DNA from: Boletus sp. NGJ
Taxonomy: Eukaryota; Basidiomycota; Agaricomycetes; Boletales; Boletaceae
Direction: 5' to 3'
Length of the DNA: 64,000 nt
Assembly (NCBI GenBank): GCA_019096195.1
Contig: JAGTXK010000073.1
Location: 744,001-808,000 of the forward strand
Made by a program: the position numbers and the translations under genes. The number at the start of each line of letters is the position of its first letter. Within the stretch, counting starts at the first letter, position 1. Under the pieces are notes generated by a model. It was not told where the DNA came from. It was given only the letters and a program-made list of their open reading frames with translations, and did not search any database. Shown piece after piece: positions 19,999 through 30,205 of the stretch.

Positions 19999-22464
19999 AT
20001 GGCCTCCCGCACTACTCCCCCGCCCTCCCGTAGACCCCCCCCACAGTAACCCCACGTCCCCCCCCACCACGACGAGGACTACCACCGCAGCCCGTGCTAC
20101 ACGCCCTACCGCCCCAGCCCTCACCACCGGCGTCGCCCGTCGCACCTCCATAAAGGGCACCACGTCTAACTCGCTAGGCTCGACCCCCGAATCACGCGAC
20201 GTCCTGTCTGCCTCCCTCAAGCATGAGACAGAACAAAAAGAGCAGGCATGTACTCGTGTCGATCCTTCTTCTCCCCCTTCTCACCTCCCTCCCCTCCCAG
20301 CTCTGGGTCCAATTGCAAAATAAAGACCAGACCATCGCCACCCTCACCAACGAAAATGACAATTTAACGTCGTCCTTGTCTGCAGCCGAAGCCAGGCTCC
20401 ATGACCTCTATGCTGATCAGGCCCGCATGGAGGAAGAGATGGCTGCTCGCATCGAAGTCGCCGAGAAATTGAGGGCCCAAGTGCGCGAGCTAGAGAAAGA
20501 GAAGAGAGATCTCCAAAGACGCTACAATGAACAGGTACCCCATCACCTTCTCCCTCGATAGATAACCCACTTCATCATTACGTCTCTCCCAGACCTCAAC
20601 CTTCGAAGCCGAGCGTCAAGCCTTTTATGACAACGAGCAGCATCTCAAGTCCCGCATTCAGTCTCTCGCCCATGCCCGCAAGCAGGTGGAGCAGATTCGT
20701 CCTGTCGAAACCGAGCCTGATATCGTTCCGGAGCAACCTCATTCCCCAACTGAATCGCCCGCAGTAACCCCGCCCCCTGTGCAGGCTCTCGACGACCCCG
20801 ACAGCGAACCAGCAGAGATGACGGCCCTTCGCCTCGAGTTGTCAACGCTGTCGACCTCGTATTCGTCGCTACAAAACACTCTAATACTTTTGCAGACACA
20901 GCTTGTCGACTTGAAAAGGGTGAACAATCACTTGCAGGAGGAAAACGAAAGCTACATGATTTTGTTGAGGGAAAAGACGCTTAGCGGACAATTTGACCTC
21001 ATGAAGCAAGTAGGTGGTGCTCCCAGTTCAGCATCTGGCGTGGAAGACGTCGAAGACGACATGACGGACGAAAACGACGTGGGCTCTTTGAGAAGCAACG
21101 CCAGAAGCACCCTGGATAGAGTGGAAGAAGAGTCAGGAGAGGATGCGCTCAGTCATTCCCCCGATCGCCGTCATTCCGACTCACCGCGTCGCCCCCACGG
21201 ACGACATGCTCGCCGAACTGGATCTGCGACACATTCTCCTGCTCGTCCCCCAAGAGGCGAATCCTTGGCAGACCTCCCAATCACCGGACCCGGTCTTGAC
21301 CTTGCGGCGGAATTAGGCCGCGCAGAGAACAGAGACAACCTTTTGGAAGATTCCATCGACGAGCGTTCCGTTCTCAACGCCAAGGGTCGAAGGAAGAAGG
21401 GCTCCATAGACGCAAGAAAGGTTTCCACCTCGGAATCGCACGACCAGCTTTCGTCCTCGAATGATATAGAAGCGCTGCGCATAGAAGTTAAATCCTTGAG
21501 GGATGCAAACAAAGCTTTATCTCTATACGCCTCGAAGATCATCGACCGGATCATTGCAGAAGAAGGCTTCGAGCACGTCCTTTCTGTGGACTACGAGAAG
21601 CAGCCGGCGAAAGCAACCCCTGTGACCCGTGACTCCGGAACGGCGGTCACGTCTCCCAAGCAGCGGCCTCAATCCGCGATCTTTGGACGCGTTCCTTCCA
21701 ATCCTGTGACCACCACGCCTACCGAACCGTCTGCGACTGCAACGCCACCTTTTGACTCTTCCAACACAGCTGGTACCAAAGCACAACGTCGTTCAATGTC
21801 GTTCGATTGGAAGAGCTTCAACGTGTTCGGCGGAAGTGAGAAGAAGACAGACAATCTGCGTCCCCTCACACTGAAACCTGGTACCACGTCCGTCACGGGT
21901 GCTCGCAAATTAGAGACGTTTGAAGACGAAGAGGATAGGCGAGAACGAGAGCGCCTCCAAGCGACCATGAAATTAATGGGCATCGACGTACCCGCACATT
22001 CGCCTGCCAGTTCAGTCGGCTCTCCCGCTGCTGTGCCACTGCAAAAGAGTTGTTCTTCTCCTGCTACTCCACCAGCAACCGCTGTCCCAGGTCGTCGCTT
22101 TTCTATCTTCCGATCACGTTCCACCACAGGGCACTCCGAGACTTCCTCGGTGAACTCCGGAAACTCGATGCAAAACCAGACTGGTTATGGACTTGGAATA
22201 TCTGGAAATGGCACAGCAGAACTTACGCAGCAAGCGTTGGAACAAGCGGAAGCTGAAAATACCCTCGCCGCCCTGGATGCCCATGAACGTAGCCTCAGCG
22301 AGGAAATCGCCAAAGGGGGCATAGGTGGTTTCACGGAGCTTGCTCCCAGGAAGAGCCTGGGAGAGGAGTGGAGGAGCCGGAGGAGCAAGAGGAGTGCTGG
22401 TGGAAGTGGTAGTACTGTTTGGAGCGCCGGGATGAGCCGTGCTGGAGATGATCTAGATGCATAA
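19999..22464 (+). CDS. Coiled-coil protein with disordered C-terminal half, function unknown
   Basis: The ATG at 19999 opens MASRTTPPPSRRPP but that frame ends at TAA after an 8-C run (20035-20042). The following coding frame, from HSNPTSPPTTTRTTT, is one base out, so the C tract either carries a length error or hides a real disruption. Downstream, a GC-AG intron (20246-20300) joins KHETEQKEQ to LWVQLQNKDQTIATL. Long coiled coils follow (EKLRAQVRELEKEKRDLQRR, then AERQAFYDNEQHLKSRIQ), then a further heptad region at about 20815-20960. A conserved-looking block LSLYASKIIDRIIAEEGFEH occurs at about 21520-21580. The rest is Ser/Pro-rich with phosphosite-like segments (RRSMSFDWKSFNVFG). I do not recognise a named family; a cytoskeletal or septation scaffold is one guess only. 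The 3' end is involved in a tandem duplication. Confidence 0.75.
20246..20300 (+). other. GC-AG intron in the coiled-coil gene
   Basis: Donor GAGCAG|GCATGT, acceptor CTCCCAG|CTCTGG, 55 nt. Phase 0 joining gives an uninterrupted coiled coil (HETEQKEQ/LWVQLQNKDQ). The nearest GT donor gives the wrong phase. Confidence 0.65.
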
Positions 22465-22608
22465 TCCCCGGTCATTCTTTTCCGAGGAATGGGCCTTGTC
22501 TGGTAGAAATGGTAGGACTGTTTGGAGCGCCAGGATGAGCAGGGCTGGGATAATCCAGAAGCCCTGATAAGGACCCCCGTCATTCGTTTCCGAGGAATGG
22601 GTGTTGTA
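22402..22608 (+). repeat. Degenerate tandem duplication (about 103-108 bp unit) across the stop codon of the coiled-coil gene
   Basis: Copy 1 (about 22402-22500) and copy 2 (about 22501-22608) share TACTGTTTGGAGCGCC / GACTGTTTGGAGCGCC, GATGAGC..GGCTGG, and GTCATTC.TTTCCGAGGAATGGG in the same order. The offset drifts from 103 to 108 bp. Copy 1 holds the last codons and stop; copy 2 lies in the 3' flank. Confidence 0.85.
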
Positions 22609-22736
22609 CTCGTGTGGATTAGGACATACTCATACGATACTGTTGTGACAACCTATGTAACAACTTGTTAATATATTCCCGATTACTGGGTCTACCCCCA
22701 GCGTACAGATGCGATGTTAAACAAGAGTCGATGCAT

Positions 22737-23558
22737 CTAAACAGATGGTATGCGCTTCTCCAGCGTGTTTTGCACATGCGTACGGATGGTCTGGAAGGGG
22801 TTGGAAGCATATTGGGGATTTTTTAGGATAAGTGGATGCCGGAGCCTTTCCATCTCTCTACAAGAACTGAATTTGGGTTAGGATGATACATGATTGTTAA
22901 GGACGCACAGAACATGTTTCCTCTGAGCCTTGGTCAGGGGGACACCTTTACCCTCTCCTATAAGTTCAGCCCTCGCTCTTGCTTGCGGTCGTTGCTGTGA
23001 AGTAGCACTCGACTGTGCCTCTGCCGGTGGTGATATCTCCTTTTCTTCCAACGCAGATATGACCGCTTCGATGGAGCCAAGGCCACCGCCTAATTGTTCA
23101 CGCTGCTTCCTATTGAAACGACGCCTTTGTGTCTTTGAATAAGGGGCAGTAGATGATTTGATTCCTGGAGCCGGATCGCAGCAGTTAACCACATTCTGTC
23201 AGGCTTCGTACGTACGATCGATGAAGGCCTCATGCTTCAGCTGTTGCTTCTCCTTCTTGCTCACGATAGCGGGGGCAGCGTTCAAAGACTCGAGAATGTC
23301 GTGGCCCTGACTCGTGACGAATCATGTATCTGCGGTTGGGATATATGAGCGTATAGGTGCGCAAGATCTGCTTACCGATACCTCTACACTGTCCGCAGCA
23401 CCGATTTCCACTGTTTCTACTGCATCCTCTTGGACTGCAAACCGACGTTTGGACAGTTTTGCTGAAGGCTGATGGGCTCCGATGCGGGCCCTGCGTTCCC
23501 TAGGCTAAGACGGATATGAGTGCACTAGCGGGCTCGTGAAGTGACAATGGCGTACCAT
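22737..23558 (-). CDS. SLX9: Ribosome biogenesis protein SLX9
   Basis: Nucleolar 40S/pre-rRNA processing factor of the SLX9 family. The coding part of exon 1 is only ATG (23556-23558), followed by an intron 23555-23505. The codon before exon 2's first codon is a stop (TAG of the acceptor), and exon 2 lacks Met, so the ATG must be spliced on. This gives MPRERRARIGAHQPSAKLSK. Later exons read ESLNAAPAIVSKKEKQQLKH, then HEAFIDRIKSSTAPYSKTQR and RRFNRKQREQLGGGL (the SLX9 YSK..RR.KRK-type block). The C-terminus reads ERLRHPLILKNPQYASNPFQ and TIRTHVQNTLEKRIPSV, a hallmark ending, with TAG at 22737-22739. Introns at 23375-23307, about 23216-23164 and about 22907-22856 were placed by phase. Convergent with the coiled-coil gene. 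Confidence 0.88.
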
Positions 23559-23758
23559 GTTGAATGGGCGTAAATTGCAAAAGACTCCGAAATCTTGAAA
23601 TACCAGGCCTCAGGATTGCGTCGTACTAGCTGTCACTACATATGGACTGCACAACATCAAAGATCTCTAAAAACCATCTTTCGTATGTCTGGCACAGGGA
23701 GATCCGGATGGATAAAATGTTTACACTGTAGGGTAGGATTATTGAGTAATTGTCAGGA

Positions 23759-25338
23759 CTAAGCATCGAATGTATTTGTTGTCTGCGATTCAAGTAGAAC
23801 CGCTTCATCTAGACGGAGTCGGGCTTGTTGCCCTGTTCCCTCACCAGCTAGATCCTGAGCTAGCGGACTATCACCCTCCCTCGATTTCGAATTCTCCATC
23901 CCAACCACAATAAATGCACCTGTGACAAACACGGCGCCTACCAATACTTGGAGAGTGGCAGGCTTGCCGAGGAAATAGTCGCCAACCACTGCCAAGGGTA
24001 TAGTGAGGCTAAGACCGACGGTAACGACAAGTGGTGTGGTCTTGAGCATCGCAATGACATATATGTAGTCACTCAACAACGTGATGAACATCTGGCAGCC
24101 AGGCCGAGATCAGTGACTGCAAAACAGAAGTATACCGTCGGAATACTTACATTGGAAAGAATGGCCAGGACAGTCTCTTTAGTGTCGGGAAACTCCAAAG
24201 ATTCCACTCTAAGCCAGTGCAAAAGAAGCCCAACGGGCCAACATAGTAAAATATTGAGAAGACCCACGTAACCAAAGAAAAGCTGCATATCTATCCGTGA
24301 CTCGTCCTTAATTTGCACCTTCAAGAATATCAGATACATAGCATAAAACAGGGCTGAAAACAAGGCCAGGATATCTCCCAGAATTGCAACCAGATTGACG
24401 GACGGAGCATCGTCAGTAGGCTTAGGCACCGAACTAGAGGATGAGTCGGAAAGTGATACTAGGACAACACCCCCGAAGCTTGTTCGAGTGAGTTTTGAAA
24501 ATGAAACTCAATACCAGCATCCGCATACCTTGCCAAAACTGCGCCAATCTTTATCAGGGTCACAGTCTCTACGCGAAATATGCGGCCAACTGCCAAAGTA
24601 AATATGCCTGTACGACTGTCAGACACTGGCTGACTAGCACAACGAAACCCTTACCACTCATACTGGATAATACGGTTGCGCTCGCCACACTCGTGTATGC
24701 AAGTGCGGCATTCAGCATCCAGTTGGCAGCGAACCAGAGGAAACAAAAATAAGCGGCAAGTTTCGCTGTCTCCTCCGGCGTGAAGCGATGGTCAACCTCG
24801 CGGGACGACTGAGTGGTCTGTCGAAACTCAAAGGGGCAGAGCATGAGTCACTAACAGTAGAACACACCAGAGGTTCTTGTTCACCAGAAAAATCTTGCGC
24901 TAAAGGCTGATAGCTGGGTATTTCCTATCAAGGGCTCGTGAGATGTTGGATGCTGCTATGGGCTCACCTGGTATTCCTCCGGTGAGACAAGGTGCCCCCA
25001 AGTGACTTCCGCAAATAAGACGGCAAGAGGTACAGAGTGAAGGAAGCCGTGCTCAGATACGTTATCCTGCCGCTCCGTCAATGCCCATTAGCAGTCTGAG
25101 GGAAGCCAGAACGCACATGAAGGGCTTCTGGTAGCCACCAGTAAACATATACTGAAGAGTCGTCAGTGGTGCTCGGCCGGATTATGGATAGCTGGGGTGT
25201 GTCTACCTGGGTCACGAAATTGGATGAGGTCCAGAGAAGGACGACGACGAGGAGAAGACATGTGCCAAGAGCATAGTCGCTGGTTATTGTCTTTGGGGCA
25301 CGCGACCTTGACCGGCGCTGTTCATCGTGTTCGCTCAT
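23759..25338 (-). CDS. DMT-superfamily transporter, SLC35F5/YML018C type
   Basis: Drug/metabolite-type (EamA-like) membrane transporter with about ten spans. The ATG at 25336-25338 gives MSEHDEQRRSRSRAPKT, then TM1 YALGTCLLLVVVLLWTSSNF. Next is the YMFTGGYQKPFMCV-type loop, then AAYFCFLWFAANWMLNAALA followed by YTSVASATVLSSMSG, the typical ...TS..SAT.LSS. segment of this branch. Later come NLVAILGDILALFSALFYAM and YLIFLKVQIKDESRIDMQLF, LFFGYVGLLNILLCWPVGLL, and TTPLVVTVGLSLTIPLAVVG with DYFLGKPATLQVLVGAVFV. A hydrophilic tail ends ESQTTNTFDA with a stop at 23759-23761. Fungal relatives are vacuolar or Golgi proteins of unclear substrate. Several short introns are present. Confidence 0.83.
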
Positions 25339-25491
25339 ATGGTGGACGTGTGCGCTGAAGGGTTCACCATTTCACGAGAGTGGGCGTGCGAATGGCCGTG
25401 CTAGCCAGGTCCGGTGGTCGGTCAATTATGCGGGTCATTACTACAATTTCGATAAACAACCAAACGATTAATATTGTACGGCTAGCAAAAC

Positions 25492-26291
25492 TCATGCACG
25501 CCTTCTGGTACCCGCATGATACTTGACCTTTTCAAATATTCTGAACAGACTAATGACGAGGTTGGTGCAGTACATAATCAGACCAACCATGACGAGACAA
25601 ATCAACGCAAGCTGGCTGTCGCAGATGGTACCTCCAATCTCTCCTGCCTCTGCCGAATTCAGTGGGGGTCGGGTTAATTGGCTGTACCAAGCGGTGCTGC
25701 TGGCTGGCGCACATGGTATGGGGGAGGTGAAGTAGTTGTCGAAGCAGAGCGACAAGGCTGCAGACCAGGCGCAAATGAAACATACTTCCAAGAGGGTATG
25801 GGCGAGCTTTCCGGAAGTAGGCCATAGTCCTAGGGGTCGACTAAAATATTCAACCTAGAAGGGAGTAAGAAGACGTAGAAGGTCTGTCTGAAGATGTGTG
25901 CCTCACATAGATGGCAACCATGACATGAACCAGCGTCAACGGCGCAAATATGATCACAAGCGTTCTACGAGACAGTCGAGTGTGACTCGGCTGAAACATG
26001 GCATTCCAAACACCTACTCACGGCGAGCTTCCGACCGCTCCCATCACATCGTAGTCCGCTTCCCACAGTCTGATACGGATCGCTACAGCCAGAGCAGAGG
26101 TTGTGAATGTGATGTTTGTGAATCTGAAAAGCTACGAGTGTGTCATTTCGAGGTCCGAGCTGGAAAAGAAACGGCCAAGAACGCACCAGAGGTACGTATA
26201 TGTTTGACAAAATGAAAGTCCTGAAGCGATTCTTCCTTGATCGACCGAGTGTTGACTTTTCACCAGACTCGGCGTCCTGCTTCTCCCCCAT
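25492..26291 (-). CDS. Tetraspan (MARVEL-like) membrane protein
   Basis: Four hydrophobic segments are visible after splicing: [60 protein letters not shown], and [20 protein letters not shown] followed by [13 protein letters not shown]. The spacing fits small MARVEL-like fungal membrane proteins. The ATG at 26289-26291 ([20 protein letters not shown]) gives a short basic cytoplasmic leader. The junction to the first membrane segment needs an intron with an unusual GTCAAA donor, so the 5' end is uncertain. The open frame extends upstream without an ATG to 26627. The stop is at 25492-25494. No specific function is recognised. Confidence 0.55.
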
Positions 26292-26627
26292 ATGTGCATA
26301 GTGCCCGCGGTTCTCGTCTTGTGATTCATTTCTGCCTCTCTGGGGAGAGCCCCGTCCCAGAGGTTTGCTCCTAGGGGGGCCAGCAAGAGCTGGGGAAGGG
26401 ACGGTCGAGCGGGGTGCAGGTGATTCGTCGGACTGTCTCTCTCGTGAGTTGGCGAGGTGCTGCGACTGTCGATCATCCACTAGTGGACGGTTATGATCGG
26501 TCGTGTCTGTTCCCCGCCAGTCATGTTTTCCGGATCCTTCATGGGGACGCACAAAAGTCCACCATCGTGAACGATTGTCACTCTTGCGAGGGAGTCCCTC
26601 GAAAGAAGACCTGGAACTCGATGCCAA

Positions 26628-27088
26628 ACATGACGGTCGGGTGTTGATGGTGCTTCTGCGACCGATCCTGTCGATCTCATCGGGCTGGTCAGTTGGGGAC
26701 GGTGGTTCGTCCTGAGCCCAAGCTGCGATAAGCGAGGGTGAGTACTACGTCCAGGTGACTGATATTCGTGCACGCACGGGGTGCTGTGACGACTGCCCTG
26801 GTGTTTGAGGGTGCGATGAAGCCGTGAGTGCGAACACTGTATGAGTGGGCAATGTTCGAGGAGGACAGTGACGGGAGGGACGGCGGCTTGCTAGCGGTCG
26901 AGGAGGCTGGCATAATGGACGAAGAGGAGCAGTGAGGCGTAGTCTGACAGTTCCAACGAGCTCGCTGTGTTTGAACTACTCCGGGACTGGCATCAGACTG
27001 GCGAGTGGAAGTAATAGTTGAAGTGATCGACAGTCTACGCTGACGTCTGAGTGTTTGCTTTCCGACCCCGACCAAGGACATTCAACAC
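26628..27088. other. Divergent intergenic region, nothing firmly supported
   Basis: Lies between the tetraspan gene and the NIP30-domain gene. A Ser/Thr-rich minus-strand frame (26689-27081) is present but has no recognisable domain and is probably a shadow. If the tetraspan gene has an upstream first exon it would lie here. Confidence 0.35.
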
Positions 27089-27989
27089 ATGGAAGAAGGC
27101 GTCCCAACCGTCGCTGTTACTGGTGTCGCGTCCAGATTCGTGTCTCAGACCGACATTGAAGCTGCCCGATCTCGAAGAGACGAGCAATGGAAGGCCGCGT
27201 ACGCAAGGTTCGCCGGCACCGTCCACACCACACCGTCAGGTTCCCTCATCCTTTTCAGACTAGGACAAGAGCCTCCTCCCCAACCGATTGAAGACGTTTT
27301 CGACGGCCGAAGTTTAGCTGAGGTGAGCCCCTCCGGGCCATTGGGGTCCACTGCTAGTGCTGACTCCGACTGCCGCAGAAATTGGCTGCGAACAGGGTAA
27401 GACCCCCGGCGACACACAATAGCGGCTCATGGATACATCACAGGCAGCCAAGCAAGAGGAATGGGAAGAAAAGACGAAGCTAGGTAATCTTGCCCGCGCG
27501 GCTACAGCCTTGTCTGACTTGTTCTGATGTTACATGCAGCCAACCAGTTCCGAGCGCTGGAAGAGGACGAGATCATGTTCCTCGATTCAATACGAGAGAA
27601 GCAGGCCGAGGAAGAACGGCTGCGCAGGCTTCAAGATGGTGAAGAACTCTCGGACTTCAGAAAGTAAAGATCGCAAGTCATAACAACGTCTTCACGTTAA
27701 CTTTCCCCGCAGGGCTGTTGCAGCAAGAGAGAATGCTATCAACAACCCACCTCCGGTAGTCTTAAAGCCTACCGCCCCGTCTAAACCCAGCAGCGATGGC
27801 CAAATCAAAGTGACTATGCCCGCACCCAAGAAGGAAGCGTCTGTCAAGAAAGCACTCAAGGGCGTCATAGTGAAGAAGAAGCCTAAAGGTGAACGCTCAT
27901 TGGCACTATCACCAACACCGACCTCTGTTGCGAAGCATGGCGATGATGCACCTCCAGACGCAAAACGTCGGAAAACCTCCATCGTTTAG
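27089..27989 (+). CDS. NIP30/FAM192A (PIP30)-domain nuclear protein
   Basis: The start ATG at 27089 gives MEEGVPTVAVTGVASRFVSQ. The diagnostic N-terminal domain reads SRFVSQTDIEAARSRRDEQW, then (after an intron at about 27209-27260) RLGQEPPPQPIEDVFDGRSL. It continues across further introns with KLAANRAAKQEEWEEKTKLA and NQFRALEEDEIMFLDSIREK and RRLQDGEELSDFRRAVAAR. This E..WEEK.KL.NQFR.L.EDE..FLD order is typical of FAM192A/PIP30, which in animals binds the PA28-gamma proteasome activator and CK2. The C-terminus is Lys/Pro-rich and ends DAKRRKTSIV with TAG at 27987-27989, resembling a nuclear localisation signal. The role in fungi is unknown. Confidence 0.87.
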
Positions 27990-28100
27990 ATTGTAAACTT
28001 TGCACTGTATTCATGTCGACATACTAGCACTGTAACCCTGCATACGTAAAAGATGGATCACATACAGTGGTGAGCATTGTCTGATGGTAAAACCATAATC

Positions 28101-29757
28101 TCATCCCCTGCGTGTGACTGGTGTCGGTGTCCATCGCACATGGTTCAGATCCTTCTCCTTGGAACTCCCGTTGCTTCCCCAGCTGGATATCTTCCCCATA
28201 GCGTCGGCTCGACGTGATGCAGCTGTGCCCAACGTTGTCCTATCCAACAATCGCTTCGCAGCAGGCGTAAGGTTGCCTGGTGCATCCGCTCTTCGCGGGG
28301 TCCAGTGGGGAGGTGCCATTGGACCTCTTGCGGGCGTACGATATGCGGTACGCCCAAGCAGTGGGGTTGAACCAACGAGTAGACCAGCTTTTGCGCGAAG
28401 ACTCTTTGCTGCGCTTGCCGAGAGCTTATGAGACAACGCTTCACGGCTTGACGGTGCTGAGATTTGGAATGTATTTGGTGGCGGCATCTCCTCTGGTACA
28501 TCGTCGGATTGAGATATAACCCGAGGGGTAGCATTCAAAGTCCCCCATGTCATGAGCTGCTTGACTGCCTTTGAACCCATCTGGTCCGCGGTGGGCGAGG
28601 GTACATTAGGGACGAGCGAGAAGTTACCCGCGGTTGGTGACTTTGGGCGATCTGCGAGGAATAAGCTTGAGGATAGGAAGTCATGTGAATGAACTTACAC
28701 GGTGTCCCCTCAATGGCGGCATCTATTCGACTCTGAGTTGGACTTGGAGGAACAGACAGACTTTGTCTTTTGCCCGCAGTGTCTTGTTCAAGTAGACGTG
28801 TATTGTCATGCTTGACAACCCTTGGTACCACGTCAGCTTTGACGGAGACAGTGGAAGTCGGCAGATCATAAGGTGATACATCGGCATCAGGCGGGAACAT
28901 GAGAGAATTTCGGGTCTGTGAGAGAAGGTGTGTTTGCAAATGAACGCAGGCAGTAGTTGCAAGATACTGACCTTGAACTTCCAAGCATCTACCCCAGCAA
29001 ACCGAGTATCCCTCTTCGGGGCCATCACGTCAACCACTTGCTCAGATGCATGTTTCTCGACGACAGCTAGCTCCCTTCTCTCTGGGTCGATCTCGCTGTG
29101 AGTGACGGTGTTGTGGAGTCCTGACGATTCTCCGGCTGCCATGATCAGCGCAGCAACGGTCGGCGCCTCAATCACGACTCTCTCGCGTACTCCGGGCCCA
29201 GGAGGCTGCTCTATCAACATTCTCCGCCTCCCTTCCAACATTTTGCCCCTTTGCTCCTCCACCCTCCTCTGTGCTTCCCAAGCCCAAGCCCATCTCTCTT
29301 GCCGCTGTCTGTTTTCCTCGTGCATGATCTGCGTAAAACTGGCATTGTCCTCTGAGGTATATTTCGCCTGGAAAGAGTCGAGACTCATACTTGTATCATA
29401 CCGTGGTCGTTTCGCCGCTGGTTCTCCAACCTCACGGGGTATGTGGAATGGTGTGTCTGAGGGTCCTACACCATAGGGCGTCTCGGAAGGTGTCTGCCAA
29501 TCTCTTCGGGCGGAATAGGCGGGCGTTGAGTCGACTTCTTGTAGACGACGTACAGAAGCCTGGATGAGGCTTGGGTCGTTTGAGCGGAGAGCATCGAGGT
29601 AACCATTGGTGGCATCGAGATGGACGAGAGAGGGGAAGAAGTCGCGAGCGATGATATGAGAAAGGGCAGCCGTGTATTCGTCTTCTTCGAGTATTTCTTG
29701 TCGGTTCAAAGACCTCTTTTGAGGCGTTGAAGATGGCCCAGCCTCGGGGGTGGACAT
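28101..29757 (-). CDS. ESS2/DGCR14 (Bis1-type) nuclear splicing-associated protein
   Basis: The ATG at 29755-29757 opens MSTPEAGPSSTPQKRSLNRQ, followed by the family core EILEEDEYTAALSHIIARDF with FPSLVHLDATNGYLDAL. Next is SLDSFQAKYTSEDNASFTQI with MHEENRQRQERWAWAW, matching the T.DNASF..I...N...R.K-like signature of DGCR14 proteins. The C-terminal half holds APKRDTRFAGVDAWKFK, then MFPPDADVSPYDLP, and PTPVTRRG at the end (stop 28101-28103). ESS2 proteins associate with C-complex spliceosomes in metazoa and yeast (family knowledge). Two introns are evident (about 28705-28620 and 28980-28910). Confidence 0.9.
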
Positions 29758-30205
29758 GATAGCGCAAGACAGTCCGTTGAGACATAGCCACAATCGACAC
29801 CGTACTCAAAGTAAATATTATGTTCCACAGAAATAGCTAATCAACTACCATGCTACGGGAGAATATAAAACAACGAGCTACGATAATCTCGCGGAGAACA
29901 ACGAAAAGGAAAGCAAATAAACAAAAAATGGCAGTGTCAGACAAGGGTCAATTGCGGGCCACCATTATCATAGGTACTAACATTGGTCATAAACAATCGT
30001 AATAATAATGGAAGAGGCCCGTAACTATCCGGACGCGTTGGGAGAGATTGCACTGAAATCGGTCCTCGAGACCATATGCAAAGCCAAAGAAAAACCAGGA
30101 TGGTATCAATCGCAATAGAGCTATGCTGTTTGCGACAGCAGTGTGAGTAGACGGCGCAATCAACCCCATGAGATAGAGATGAATCATGACTTGCATAATC
30201 ATATT
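29758..30205. other. Intergenic: ESS2 promoter and NudE 3' flank
   Basis: AT-rich 448-bp segment between head of ESS2 and tail of NudE, both on the minus strand. No gene-like frame or RNA gene recognised. Confidence 0.4.
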
